The notes under the pieces were generated by a model. That model was not told the DNA's origin. It ran no database searches and was given only the letters and a program-made list of their open reading frames with translations. Of a stretch of 44,501 nucleotides of DNA, positions 24,268 through 34,947 are shown piece by piece (the stretch's first letter is position 1; every line of letters begins with the position of its first letter). The position numbers were made by a program, and so were the translations under genes. The stretch is from Acidobacteriota bacterium (GTDB taxonomy: Bacteria > Acidobacteriota > Vicinamibacteria > Vicinamibacterales > CAVVIG01): the NCBI GenBank assembly GCA_016195265.1, contig JACPZW010000060.1:1-44501 (forward strand), written 5' to 3'.

Positions 24268-24334
24268 AACCGCGGAGCACGCGGAGTTCGCAGAACGAAT
24301 ACGTGGCTCTGCGTGCTTTGCGATCTCTGCGGTT
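24268..24334. repeat. Inverted pair of CGCGGAG / TTCTGCG tandem arms
   Basis: Arms 24268-24294 and 24308-24334 (27 nt) form an imperfect complement around a 13-nt loop. Units approximate AACCGCGGAG. Located between allantoicase and OHCU decarboxylase, three bases from the allantoicase stop. Confidence 0.75.
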
Positions 24335-24336
24335 GC

Positions 24337-25341
24337 TCATCTCGGTCGTCCGTACACGCGAAGCCGACCGACGCCGCCGTCCGGAAAAATGTTGAATCGC
24401 ACGTGCGTCACGTCGCCGATCCCGCGCAGCTCTTCTTCGAACGCGTGCCGCGCGTGCGGCTGGAGCGGCGTCCGCGGCAGCAGCTCACGCCACGCCTGAT
24501 CCAAGAGGTCCTTGCCCTGCGCGAGCGCGCCCGCCGCGAGTCGAAGGGCCTCGAGACTGCATGCGCCTGGCGCGTTGCCCTTGAAGTGGCGCGTGTCGAC
24601 GCTGACGCGTCGGACGGTCCCTTCCGCGCCCAACCGGATGATGGTCCACTCGTGCCCGGGACCGCGGCGCCGCCTCGTTTCCCAGCCGTCGCCCATATGC
24701 GTGGCGTCCCCCGGCATGATCAGGTTGTACCGCGATCCGAAGAACATGTCACTGCACGAGACGACGCGGCCGCCGTGCTCGACGGAGGCGAGATCGACGT
24801 CGCCCTGCGCGCGCAGGCGCGTCCAGTCCGCGACGACGTCGCCGTACGCCCGCAAGCGCGCGACGCCGCCGTCTGGAAAGATGCGCAGGCGCAGATGCGT
24901 GGCGGCGGCGTCACCGCCGATGGCGATCAGGTTGTGCGTATCGCCGGTCAGCGCCGTGCGCGGAAGAATCGCCCGCCACGCCGCGCGCGCCAGCGCGTCG
25001 GGCGCCGGCAGGCCCGGAAGATCGCACGCGTCAATCGCGCACGATTCGGGATAGTTGCCCTTGAAGTTCGCGGTGTCGACGTCGACGCCACGCACGATGC
25101 CGGGCGCGCCGAGCCGCACGATGCACCAGTCGTGCGCGTCGGGGCCGAGGTCGCGCCGGCGGCGCGTCTCCCAGCCGTCCATCCATTTGCCGCGATCGGT
25201 GTACTCGCCTTCGCGCCAGACGGGCGCCGCGGCCTTGATCAGATTCTCCTTCGCCGCGAAGAACTCGTCGTTGGCGGCCACCGCAGCGCCGCCGAGGCGC
25301 TCCGATGCGAGATCCACGAGGTCGAGGAACGGCGTGGTCAC
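24337..25341 (-). CDS. alc: Allantoicase
   Basis: A 334-residue enzyme hydrolysing allantoate to ureidoglycolate and urea. Two homologous jelly-roll repeats are obvious. The first has MDGWETRRRR, DWCIVRLG, VDTANFKGNYPE and LRLRIFPDGGVARLR. The second has GDGWETRRRR, EWTIIRLG, VDTRHFKGNAPG and VRFNIFPDGGVGRLR. Both FKGN and FPDGG motifs are conserved, so the fold looks complete. The GTG start overlaps the allantoinase TGA (GTGA), giving tight coupling to the preceding step. Confidence 0.93.
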   Translation of the reverse strand: MTTPFLDLVDLASERLGGAAVAANDEFFAAKENLIKAAAPVWREGEYTDRGKWMDGWETRRRRDLGPDAHDWCIVRLGAPGIVRGVDVDTANFKGNYPESCAIDACDLPGLPAPDALARAAWRAILPRTALTGDTHNLIAIGGDAAATHLRLRIFPDGGVARLRAYGDVVADWTRLRAQGDVDLASVEHGGRVVSCSDMFFGSRYNLIMPGDATHMGDGWETRRRRGPGHEWTIIRLGAEGTVRRVSVDTRHFKGNAPGACSLEALRLAAGALAQGKDLLDQAWRELLPRTPLQPHARHAFEEELRGIGDVTHVRFNIFPDGGVGRLRVYGRPR

Positions 25342-26756
25342 AGCAGGCTGCCACCGTACGCGCGGACGAGCTTCTTCTTGTCCCAGACGCGCTCGCCGCG
25401 CACGAACGTCGTGATCACGCGGCCGAAAAGCATGCGGCCGGCGTACGGCGTCATCTTATGCCGTTGCTTGAGGCGCGCCGGATCGACCGTGGTCGCGATG
25501 TCCGCGTCCCAGACGACGAGATCGGCGTCGAGGCCGGGCACGATGCGCCCTTTCCTCTCGCTCAGTCCGGCCAATGCGGCAGGACGCTCGCTCATCCAGC
25601 GCGAAAGATCCGACACGCGCGGGCGCGACACGCCTTTCACCTCGGCGTCGGTTTCGCCGGGCTGCGAGCTCTGCACCAGGAATCGCGCGCGGGCGGCCGT
25701 CCACACCGCGGGCAGCGCCAGCTCGAGCGACGCGATTCCGCCCCACGCCGTCGTGAAATTGCCAGGCGTCTTCAGCGCGGGCGGCGCGGGCGAATGATCC
25801 GTGACCACCATGTCGATCGTGCCGTCGTCGAGTCCCTCCCAGAGCGCCTCGCGGTGGGACGCCTCGCGGATGGGCGGCGCGCACTTGAACTCGGTCGCGC
25901 CGTCGGGAATCCGCTCGGCGCTGAAGGTCAGGTAGTGGGGACACGTCTCGGCCGTGATCGGGACCCAGCCGGACTTGGCGCGCGCGATCGCGTCGACGCC
26001 TTCGGCCGACGACACGTGGACGATGTGCGTGGAGACGCGGAACTCTCCGGCGAGACGAATCATCAGGCGAATCGCCTCGACTTCAGCGGCCGGCGGCCGC
26101 GTCCCGAGGTAGGTCGCATATGATTGCGGATTGAGGAGTGCGGAGTGCGGATTGGAGAGGGTTCCCGAATCCGCATTCCGCATTCCGCGATCCGCAATGC
26201 CGAGTTCTGCATGGACCAGCAGCGGCACTTTCCGGCGCGCGAGGATCGGCAGCGCGCGGCGCAGGACCGCCTCGTCGACCGCGGGAAACTCGTCGACACC
26301 CGACGGCACCAGAAAGCATTTGAACCCGCGCACGCCGGCGTCGATCAGCCCGTCGAGCTCGCCTTCGTTCCCGGGCACGACGCCGCCCCAGAAGCCGACG
26401 TCGACATGACACTGCGCGCGCGCGGATTCCCGTTTGGCCCGCAACGCCGCGACCGTCGTCGTCGCCGGAATGCTGTTGAGCGGCATGTCGACGATCGTCG
26501 TCACGCCGCCGGCGGCCGCGGCGCGCGTCGCCGTGTCGAAGCCTTCCCACTCGGCGCGGCCGGGCTCGTTGACGTGGACGTGCGTGTCCACGAGGCCCGG
26601 CGACACGATCTGATCAGGCACGTTGAACACGATCGAGCCGGTCGGATCGTCCGCGCCGTACGGCGCGACGCGCTCGATGACCCCTTTGTCGATGTGCAGG
26701 GAGGCCGCGCGCTCGCCCTCCGGAAGGATCACGCGCTTGCTGCGAATGACCAACAT
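25338..26756 (-). CDS. allB: Allantoinase, with an in-frame repeat insertion
   Basis: A 472-residue amidohydrolase opening allantoin to allantoate. The binuclear site is complete: DTHVHV (His59, His61), the Lys146 in RGFKCFLVPSG that is carbamylated in the family, VHAE (His182), HIVHVSS, and VVTDHSP (Asp320). Residues about 186-211, between VHAEL and SYATYLGTRPP, are a foreign Asn/Pro/Ser-rich segment encoded by the inverted repeat at 26123-26198. The start at MLVIRSKRV is chosen because the open extension upstream (MSSVSSVVDT) is encoded by another repeat. No clear ribosome site is present. Allantoicase follows with a 4-nt overlap. Confidence 0.9.
   Translation of the reverse strand: MLVIRSKRVILPEGERAASLHIDKGVIERVAPYGADDPTGSIVFNVPDQIVSPGLVDTHVHVNEPGRAEWEGFDTATRAAAAGGVTTIVDMPLNSIPATTTVAALRAKRESARAQCHVDVGFWGGVVPGNEGELDGLIDAGVRGFKCFLVPSGVDEFPAVDEAVLRRALPILARRKVPLLVHAELGIADRGMRNADSGTLSNPHSALLNPQSYATYLGTRPPAAEVEAIRLMIRLAGEFRVSTHIVHVSSAEGVDAIARAKSGWVPITAETCPHYLTFSAERIPDGATEFKCAPPIREASHREALWEGLDDGTIDMVVTDHSPAPPALKTPGNFTTAWGGIASLELALPAVWTAARARFLVQSSQPGETDAEVKGVSRPRVSDLSRWMSERPAALAGLSERKGRIVPGLDADLVVWDADIATTVDPARLKQRHKMTPYAGRMLFGRVITTFVRGERVWDKKKLVRAYGGSLL
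26123..26198. repeat. Inverted tandem-unit element inside the allantoinase gene
   Basis: Arms 26123-26153 and 26168-26198 (31 nt each, four mismatches) have units like GTGCGGA and TTCCGCA; the loop is 14 nt. The reading frame passes through it, adding about 25 residues next to a metal-ligand segment. Confidence 0.88.
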
Positions 26757-26765
26757 CAGCGTATC

Positions 26766-26846
26766 AACCACGGAGGACACGGAGGACACGGAGGATGAAT
26801 CAGTGGAATGGTTCCCACCTCCGTGACCTCTGTGACCTCCGTGGTT
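26766..26846. repeat. Inverted pair of ACGGAGGAC tandem arms
   Basis: Arms 26766-26794 and 26818-26846 (29 nt, three mismatches) with a 23-nt loop, in the gap between dihydropyrimidinase and allantoinase. Same sequence family as 23309-23384. Confidence 0.85.
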
Positions 26847-26856
26847 GAGTTCTTCA

Positions 26857-28230
26857 TCAGCTTCGCGTTGCGCGCTTGAGGAACGATCCGCTGCCCGCGC
26901 GTCCGACGAACTTCCCGTTCTCGATCACCAGGCGGCCGCGCGAGAGCACCGTATCCGTCGCGCCTGTCACCTGGCGGCCTTCGTACGGGTTGTAGTCGAC
27001 CTTCATGTGGAGGGTCTTCGCGGCCAGCGTGATCGTCCGGTTGGGATTGAACACGACGATGTCGGCGTCCGAACCCGGCGCGATCGTGCCCTTGCGCGGG
27101 AACAGGCCGAAGATCTTCGCCGGCGACGTCGACGTCAGCTCGACGAAGCGGTTCAGCGAAATGCGGCCGGGCCGGACGCCGCCGTCGTACACGAGGCTCA
27201 TCCGCGTCTCGATGCCGGGCGCGCCGTTCGGGATCTTCGAGAAGTCGTTCTCGCCGAGCCGCTTCTCCTTCATGCAGAACGGACAGTGATCGGTCGAGAC
27301 GCACTGGAGGTCGTTGAACGCGAGGCCGCGCCACAACTGATCCTGCTTCGCGCGGTCGCGCAGCGGCGGGCTCATGACGTACTTCGATCCGCCGAAGTCC
27401 GGCTCCTCGTAGTTGTCGTACGACAGGAACAGGTACTGCGGGCACGTTTCCGCGTACGCGTGCAGCCCGCGATCGCGCGCCTCGGTCACCATCTCGAGCG
27501 CTTCCGCCGCGGACAAATGGACGATGTAGATCGGGACGTCGGCAATTTCCGCGAGCGCAATGGCGCGGTGCGTGGCTTCGGCCTCCGCCCGCGCCGGGCG
27601 GGTCAGCGCGTGATACTTCGGCGCGGTGTGGCCCTGCGCGAGCGCGCGCTGCACGAGCACGTCGATCACGTCGCCGTTCTCGGCGTGCATGCAAATGGTC
27701 CCGCCGTTCCGGCCCGTCCGCAGCAGCGCCCTGAAGATGCTCGCATCATCGAGCATGAACACGCCGCGGTACGCCATGAAGAGCTTGAACGACGTCACGC
27801 CCTGGCGGACGAGCGCGTCCATCTCCTGCTCCACCTGATCGTTCATGTCGGTCATGATCATGTGGAAGCCGTAGTCGACGACGGCCTTGCCCTCCGCCTT
27901 CTTCATCCACGTTTCCCAGGCGTGGTGCAGCGTCTGGCCTTTGTACTGAATCGCGAAGTCAACGATCGATGTCGTGCCGCCGAATGCCGCGGCCGTCGTG
28001 CCGGACTCGAAATCGTCGGCGGACGTGGCGCCGCCGAACGGCATGTCCAGGTGCGTGTGGACGTCGATCCCGCCCGGCAGGACGTACTTGCCGGCCGCGT
28101 TGATGATCTTGTCTGCGTGGATGTCGAGCGACGTGCCGATGAGTGTGATCTTCTCATCCTCGACGAGGACATCGCCTTTATAGAGGTCTGTGGCCGTGAC
28201 GACGGTGCCGTTCTTGATTAGTGTTCGCAT
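26857..28230 (-). CDS. Dihydropyrimidinase / D-hydantoinase
   Basis: A 457-residue amidohydrolase that opens dihydrouracil or hydantoin rings to N-carbamoyl amino acids. Visible ligands: DVHTHLDMPFGG (His58, His60), TSFKLFMAYRG (Lys149, carbamylated in the family), CMHAENGD (His182), YIVHLSAAEAL and VSTDHCPF (Asp). The stereochemistry-loop Tyr is in FMAYRG. It would act after the PreA-like enzyme; N-carbamoyl-beta-alanine amidohydrolase is not seen in the window. The start follows the conserved MRTLIKNGTVV. Its upstream gap (28231-28474) contains two inverted repeat arms and about 185 bp of lower-GC DNA without a gene. Confidence 0.92.
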   Translation of the reverse strand: MRTLIKNGTVVTATDLYKGDVLVEDEKITLIGTSLDIHADKIINAAGKYVLPGGIDVHTHLDMPFGGATSADDFESGTTAAAFGGTTSIVDFAIQYKGQTLHHAWETWMKKAEGKAVVDYGFHMIMTDMNDQVEQEMDALVRQGVTSFKLFMAYRGVFMLDDASIFRALLRTGRNGGTICMHAENGDVIDVLVQRALAQGHTAPKYHALTRPARAEAEATHRAIALAEIADVPIYIVHLSAAEALEMVTEARDRGLHAYAETCPQYLFLSYDNYEEPDFGGSKYVMSPPLRDRAKQDQLWRGLAFNDLQCVSTDHCPFCMKEKRLGENDFSKIPNGAPGIETRMSLVYDGGVRPGRISLNRFVELTSTSPAKIFGLFPRKGTIAPGSDADIVVFNPNRTITLAAKTLHMKVDYNPYEGRQVTGATDTVLSRGRLVIENGKFVGRAGSGSFLKRATRS

Positions 28231-28470
28231 GGTGGCTGGCGGCTGGTGGCTGGTGTGCGGTCCATGACTCTGACAATCACGTCGGCTTCAAACTCCTGCG
28301 TTACGAACCGGAGAGTGTGATCATCGTTAAGAGCCGAGCGCACTGGACATTACTCAAAAAGACCGCAAGCCCCGTTATGAGTAAGGCACTCTTTCTTCGC
28401 ATTTCTTCCTTCCAGCCCGTCCGGTTCACAACGCGGCCCCAGCCACCAGCCTCCAGCCTCCAGCCACCAG
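28231..28470. repeat. Widely spaced inverted GGTGGCTGG arrays
   Basis: A GGTGGCTGG-type array at 28231-28254 and a CCAGCCACC/CCAGCCTCC array at 28441-28470 are complementary and bracket about 185 bp. The bracketed DNA shows no supportable gene and may hold the dihydropyrimidinase promoter. Confidence 0.6.
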
Positions 28471-28474
28471 TCTC

Positions 28475-29950
28475 CTAAAACCACCGACTGATTGTCACCT
28501 TCTTGTCGGTATAGAACTCAATCCCGTCGCGCCCGTGCACTTTGAGGTCGCCGAAGAAGCTGTCCTTCGCGCCGCCGAACGGAAAATACGCCATCGGCGC
28601 GGCCACGCCGATGTTCACGCCGACCATCGACGCCGTCGCGTGCTTCGAGAACTCGCGCGCGGCCTTCCCGCTCGACGTGAAGATCGACGTCGCGTTCGCG
28701 TTCGGGTGCGACTTCATCAGCGCGATCGCCTCGTCCAGCGTCTTCACCGGACACATCGACGCGACCGGTCCGAAAATCTCGTCGTGGCCGATCGTCATCT
28801 TCGTCGACACCTCGTCGAACACCGTCGGGCCGACGAAATAGCCGTTCGGCCGATCCGCGACGCGCGTCTGCCGGCCGTCGACGAGCAGCTTCGCGCCTTC
28901 CGCGACGCCCTTCTCGATGTAGCCGAGCACGCGCTCGCGGTGCCTGGCGCTAATCACCGGTCCCATCGTGACGCCAGGCTGCGCACCGTCGCCGACCTTC
29001 AGCGCTTGCGCGGCCGCGACCATCCGGTCGCGCGTCTCGCGGTGGACGTCGCCGATCGGCACGAGCATGCTGCCGGCCAGACACCGCTCGCCGGCGCAGC
29101 CATAGAACGACTCGGAGATGATCCCGATCGATCGCTCCAGATCGGCGTCCGGCATCACGACGACGAAATTCTTCGCGCCGCCGAGGGCCTGGACGCGCTT
29201 GCCGGCGTGTGTCGCGCGCTGGTAGACATGCTTTGCTACGGCCGTCGAGCCCACGAACGACACGGCGCGAATGCCAGGGTGATCGCACATCGCATCGACG
29301 ACGTCGCGCCCGCCGTTGACGATGTTGACGACGCCTGCCGGCAGGTCGCATTGCTGCAGCAGGTCGACCATCTTGCGCTGCGACAGCGGGACCTGCTCCG
29401 ACGGCTTCAGGACGAACGTATTGCCCGTAACGATGGCGAACGGCAGGAACCACATCGGCACCATCGCCGGAAAGTTGAACGGCGCGATCGCCGCGCACAC
29501 GCCGAGCGGCTGGCGGACGACGTGGCAGTCGATCCCGGACGCGATGTCCTCGAGACCGAAGCCCTGCATCAGCGACGGCGCGCCGCACGCCACTTCGACG
29601 CACTCGATGCCGCGCCGCACGCTGCCGCGCGCTTCGTCCAGCGTCTTGCCGTGCTCGGTCGTGACGATGCGCGCGATCTCGTCGAAGTGTGCTTCGAGCC
29701 GCGCCTTGAACTTGTAGAGGACCTGCGCGCGCGCGTTGACCGGCGTATCGCGCCATGCGGGGAACGCCAGCGTGGCCGCCTGAACCGCCGCGTCGACGTC
29801 CGCGGCGGTGGAGAGCGGCGTCCGACCGATGATCTCGCCGACGGCCGGGTTGTGGACATCAAAAAAATCCGTGGCCCGGGTTTGCACCCAGCGGCCACCG
29901 ACGAAGTTGTCGAGCGTCTGAACGTCCCGTCGCGCGGCGACGTCGGGCAT
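28475..29950 (-). CDS. mmsA: CoA-acylating methylmalonate-semialdehyde dehydrogenase
   Basis: A 491-residue aldehyde dehydrogenase of the MMSDH type, which oxidises malonate or methylmalonate semialdehyde with CoA and NAD+ to acetyl- or propionyl-CoA. Diagnostic parts: GVCAAIAPFNFPAMVPMWFLPFA near residue 150, ALGGAKNF near 255, and FYGCAGERC with catalytic Cys290. Beta-alanine from pyrimidine breakdown is transaminated to malonate semialdehyde, so the gene fits this operon. The start MPDVAARRD is fixed by GGAGGAG; an ATG 27 nt upstream lies in a hairpin. Length is normal. Confidence 0.92.
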   Translation of the reverse strand: MPDVAARRDVQTLDNFVGGRWVQTRATDFFDVHNPAVGEIIGRTPLSTAADVDAAVQAATLAFPAWRDTPVNARAQVLYKFKARLEAHFDEIARIVTTEHGKTLDEARGSVRRGIECVEVACGAPSLMQGFGLEDIASGIDCHVVRQPLGVCAAIAPFNFPAMVPMWFLPFAIVTGNTFVLKPSEQVPLSQRKMVDLLQQCDLPAGVVNIVNGGRDVVDAMCDHPGIRAVSFVGSTAVAKHVYQRATHAGKRVQALGGAKNFVVVMPDADLERSIGIISESFYGCAGERCLAGSMLVPIGDVHRETRDRMVAAAQALKVGDGAQPGVTMGPVISARHRERVLGYIEKGVAEGAKLLVDGRQTRVADRPNGYFVGPTVFDEVSTKMTIGHDEIFGPVASMCPVKTLDEAIALMKSHPNANATSIFTSSGKAAREFSKHATASMVGVNIGVAAPMAYFPFGGAKDSFFGDLKVHGRDGIEFYTDKKVTISRWF

Positions 29951-29951
29951 G

Positions 29952-29977
29952 ATGGGCTCCTCCGAAAAAGAGCCCAT
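29952..29977 (-). promoter_or_regulatory. Hairpin overlapping the mmsA ribosome binding site
   Basis: ATGGGCTC and GAGCCCAT form a perfect 8-bp stem around TTTTTCGGAG. The GGAGGAG ribosome site straddles the loop and the 3' arm, one base before the start codon's preceding C. Folding would partly hide the site, a possible translational control. Confidence 0.45.
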
Positions 29978-29995
29978 TATAGGTCCCCTGAACTC

Positions 29996-31261
29996 CTAGC
30001 GCGGCGGTGGCGCCAGGAGCACCGGACGCGCCTCGCTGGCCCACCCTTCCTCCCACGTCGGCCGCGCCGCGCGCCGCGCGCCTGCGCGCAGGCGGTCGAG
30101 GCGCGACGAGTCGGCCGGGAATGTCTCGAAGAGATCGAAGATGACCTCCGCGAGCTGGCGCGCGTTCGAGAACAGCAGGCCGTTGTCCCCGTGACGGATG
30201 CGCTCGGCAAGACAGGCGCCGTAATCGAGCGCGCAGACCGGCACGCCGGCGCCGAAGAGGTCCACGACCTTCATCGGAATGTCGAGCCCCGATGATGACC
30301 GGTGGAGGCACAGGCCGAGATCGGCGCTGCCGACGATGCGCGGATAGTCTTCGGGGTCGAGCCAGCGGGTGCGCAACTGGACGCGGCGGGCCGGCAGTCC
30401 GGCGAATCGCCGCTCGAACTCCGCGCGGCGCGCGCCGTCGCCCGTGACGAGAATCACGAGATCGGGAAACCGTCGCGACGGGTGGTTCACTTCCCAGCCC
30501 CGCACGCGCTCTTCGAGCTCGCGCACCGCGTCAATCACGACGTCGAAGTCCTCGTCGGCCGTCCAGCTGGTCGGGCTGACGATGAAGCCGACCGGGCCCG
30601 AGCCGCGGATCTCGAGCCGCGTGAAGAGCGCCTGGCGAATCTGCTCGCGCTCGACGCGTTCGAGCGGCGCGAACGCCGACGCGGGTCGATCGTAGAGCAC
30701 GCGCACGCCGGGAATCCTGAAACGATGGTCGAGAAACTTCGCGAGCCCGCGCGACACGCACAGATGCCCGGTCGCCGACCGCGCGGCGACCATTTCGAGC
30801 CAGCGCGTCAGACGCACGACCGGATGGCGGCGGCCGAGGCGCAGCGCGAGCAGCGTGTACCCGAGGTTGTGCCAGTCGATCACGAGCCGGGTCGTGCGCA
30901 GTCGGGCCACGAGGCCCGCGACGTGCAACGTCGGCAGCGCGGGCGGATTCTGAACCAGCAGCAGATCGGGCCTGGGGAGCCGCATGAGCGTCCGGCCGAG
31001 ACGCACGCTCAGCCGCGCGCCGTCGATGAGCGCCAGGACGCCGAAGCCGAGCGTGGACCGGCCCGGCCGGCGGAATCGCAGCCGCGCTTCCGGCAGGCGA
31101 TGGACGGTGATGCGCGGATGGTCGGTGATCCGCTTGGGCAGCGGCGCGCCTTCGTACCCCACAAAGTCGACGTCCACGCCGCTCGCGGCGAGGGCATGAG
31201 CGTGATACTGCATGCGGGGGCTGCGACCGAGGTCCCCCACGACGACGACGGCGGCACGCAT
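29996..31261 (-). CDS. ALG1-like glycosyltransferase (GT33 type)
   Basis: A 421-residue GT-B glycosyltransferase. N-terminal VVVGDLGRSPRMQYHA, central IVSPTSWTADEDFDVVIDA, and C-terminal ADLGLCLHRSSSGLDIPMKVVDLFGAGVPVCA closely follow the pattern of ALG1, the enzyme that adds the first mannose to chitobiosyl-PP-dolichol in eukaryotes. The bacterial acceptor is unknown, probably a lipid-linked sugar. Membrane association via the LALRLGRRHP/LTRWLE region is possible. The ATG at 31261 is chosen because family members begin with RVAVVVLGDLGRSPR. It sits between xanthine dehydrogenase and mmsA, with no clear link to purine catabolism. Confidence 0.82.
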   Translation of the reverse strand: MRAAVVVVGDLGRSPRMQYHAHALAASGVDVDFVGYEGAPLPKRITDHPRITVHRLPEARLRFRRPGRSTLGFGVLALIDGARLSVRLGRTLMRLPRPDLLLVQNPPALPTLHVAGLVARLRTTRLVIDWHNLGYTLLALRLGRRHPVVRLTRWLEMVAARSATGHLCVSRGLAKFLDHRFRIPGVRVLYDRPASAFAPLERVEREQIRQALFTRLEIRGSGPVGFIVSPTSWTADEDFDVVIDAVRELEERVRGWEVNHPSRRFPDLVILVTGDGARRAEFERRFAGLPARRVQLRTRWLDPEDYPRIVGSADLGLCLHRSSSGLDIPMKVVDLFGAGVPVCALDYGACLAERIRHGDNGLLFSNARQLAEVIFDLFETFPADSSRLDRLRAGARRAARPTWEEGWASEARPVLLAPPPR

Positions 31262-31320
31262 TGGGACTGGATCGGAGGCTAACACAACTTCGCGGCTCGC
31301 CGGCAGATCGCGGCCAGCCG

Positions 31321-32145
31321 TCACGCGGACCGCGGCGCGAGCAGGCGCGCGAGGAGGTTCGCCGTCACGCGGCGGCGGTACTCCGCCGTGGATCGAATGT
31401 CGTCGATCGGCGCGATCTCATCGAGCAGCAGGCGCTGCGCCTCGGCGACCGACGCGCCGGCGGCGAGCGCCGCCTCGGTCCGCCGGGCGCGGACAACGGT
31501 GGGCGCCACGCTGCCGACGGCAATCCGCGGCGTCTCGCCGGCGATCACGGCCATCACGACCTTCGAGATCGCCTGCGCGGCGCGCGTCCCGACCTTCCGG
31601 AAGCGCTGGCGTCCGCGGATCGGCGCGATCTCGAACGAGACGATCAGCTCGTCGGGGCGCCGCACGGTGCGGCGGTAGCCCGTGTAGAACGACGAGAACG
31701 GAACGCGCCGCGTGGCGCCGGCGCCGCGCAAGACGACAGTCGCGTCGGCGGCGGCGAGGACGGGCAGCGTGTCGCCGGCTGGCGAAGCATTGGCCACGTT
31801 GCCACCCAGAGTACCGCGATTCTGGATCTGGACGCCGCCGATTTCGCTCGCCGCGGCCGCGAGCATCGGCAGCCGCCGCCGGACGAGCGGCGAGCGGATG
31901 AGATCCGTATGCGTCGCGAGCGCGCCGATCGACAGCGCGCCCTCGCGGATCGCGATCGTCCTGAGGGCGTCGAGCCGCCACAGGTCCAGGAAACGCGTCT
32001 CGGTCAGCGTGCCGAAGTTCAGGGCGACGTAGAGATCTGTGCATCCGGCCATCGGCACGAGCGGCCCCTCGTCGCGCAGCATCGCCAGCGCCTCGTCAAG
32101 CGACGAAGGCTGGAAGAGCTTCAAGTGTGAAATGGATGACCGCAT
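31321..32145 (-). CDS. Xanthine dehydrogenase, FAD-binding subunit
   Basis: A 274-residue CoxM/XdhB-type flavoprotein subunit. The FAD pyrophosphate-binding motif IGGVQIQNRGTLGGNVANASPAGD, near residue 105, is complete, with AGCTDLY near the N-terminus and a CoxM C-terminal domain (about 170-270). It carries electrons from the 2Fe-2S clusters to NAD+ or another acceptor. The start MRSSISHLKLFQP is chosen. The open extension upstream has no family similarity and contains a solo repeat arm (32160-32186). It follows the 2Fe-2S subunit gene by 62 bp. Confidence 0.9.
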   Translation of the reverse strand: MRSSISHLKLFQPSSLDEALAMLRDEGPLVPMAGCTDLYVALNFGTLTETRFLDLWRLDALRTIAIREGALSIGALATHTDLIRSPLVRRRLPMLAAAASEIGGVQIQNRGTLGGNVANASPAGDTLPVLAAADATVVLRGAGATRRVPFSSFYTGYRRTVRRPDELIVSFEIAPIRGRQRFRKVGTRAAQAISKVVMAVIAGETPRIAVGSVAPTVVRARRTEAALAAGASVAEAQRLLLDEIAPIDDIRSTAEYRRRVTANLLARLLAPRSA

Positions 32146-32159
32146 CACCGTCTCACGTT

Positions 32160-32186
32160 TAACCGCGGAGCGCGCGCAGAGACTGA
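32160..32186. repeat. Solo AACCGCGGAG arm
   Basis: TTTAACCGCGGAG followed by GCGCGCAGAGACTGA resembles one arm of the inverted pair at 24268-24334, without its partner. Lies between the FAD and 2Fe-2S subunit genes. Confidence 0.45.
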
Positions 32187-32207
32187 ACCCGAGCACACGA
32201 AGAAGTG

Positions 32208-32650
32208 CTACACATGGGATTGCTGAATTGACCGGTAGATCGCCGAATAGCCCGTGCAGCGGCACAGGTTGCCGGCCAACCCGACTTTGATGTCGTGGAG
32301 CGAAGGTCGGGGACCGAGCGCCACGGCAGCGAGAATCATGCCCGGCGTGCAGATGCCGCACTGCGCGCCGCCGTGCTCGACGAACGCGCGCTGCAGGCGA
32401 TGACGTCCGCCCAGACCTTCAATCGTGGTCACGCGCGTGCCGTCGGCGTGCGCGGCGGGCACGAGGCACGAGTTCACGGGCACGCCGTCGATGAGGACGG
32501 TACACGCGCCGCACTCTCCTTCGCCACATCCTTCTTTAGTACCCGTCAGCCCGCAGTCCTCGCGCAGGACGTCGAGGAGACGCTTCAGAGGATGGACGTC
32601 GAGCTTCTTCCGCCTCCCGTTCAACACGAAGGACACAAAGGACACAGAGG

Positions 32651-32660
<10 letters not shown>
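32208..32660 (-). CDS. Xanthine dehydrogenase, 2Fe-2S subunit
   Basis: A 150-residue iron-sulfur subunit with both clusters. The plant-type ferredoxin cluster is Cys45, Cys50, Cys53 and Cys65 ([16 protein letters not shown]...NSC). The helical cluster is Cys101, Cys104, Cys133 and Cys135 (QCGICTPG...NLCRCTGY). The first 12 residues ([12 protein letters not shown]) are encoded by a repeat arm. The family usually begins right at the LNGR that follows, so the repeat has either supplied a new N-terminus or a nearer GTG is used. The start overlaps the end of the large-subunit gene by 10 nt. Confidence 0.92.
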
Positions 32661-34837
<2,177 letters not shown>

Positions 34838-34846
34838 TGCGCCGCA

Positions 34847-34852
34847 TTATAG
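34847..34852 (-). promoter_or_regulatory. Consensus TATAAT -10 of the xanthine dehydrogenase operon
   Basis: TATAAT on the minus strand, nine bases upstream of the ATG at 34837. The transcript would start about three bases before the coding sequence. No Shine-Dalgarno is seen and the -35 is poor. It may head the long minus-strand run. Confidence 0.6.
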
Positions 34853-34876
34853 CGGGCCGGCTGAACGGACACGTAG

Positions 34877-34898
34877 GGCGGGTCCTTTCGGACCCGCC
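34877..34898. repeat. GGCGGGTCC-TTTC-GGACCCGCC palindrome
   Basis: A perfect 9-bp stem, the same family as 22432-22453, preceded by GTA. It lies in the 110-bp divergent promoter region between the XDH operon and the D-aminoacylase gene. Confidence 0.85.
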
Positions 34899-34935
34899 AT
34901 GATTCGCATGCGATCGTTTCAGGCGAGCGTGATCG

Positions 34936-34941
34936 TAAGAT
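34936..34941 (+). promoter_or_regulatory. -10 box of the D-aminoacylase gene, leaderless
   Basis: TAAGAT six bases before the GTG at 34948; the transcription start would fall on the start codon. No ribosome site is present. Confidence 0.45.
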
Positions 34942-34947
34942 ACGCGC

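Noticed and set aside
28255..28440. Possible small gene or mobile cassette between the inverted GGTGGCTGG arrays
   Set aside because: The only open frame crosses the repeats, has no ribosome site and no recognisable motif; more likely promoter DNA.
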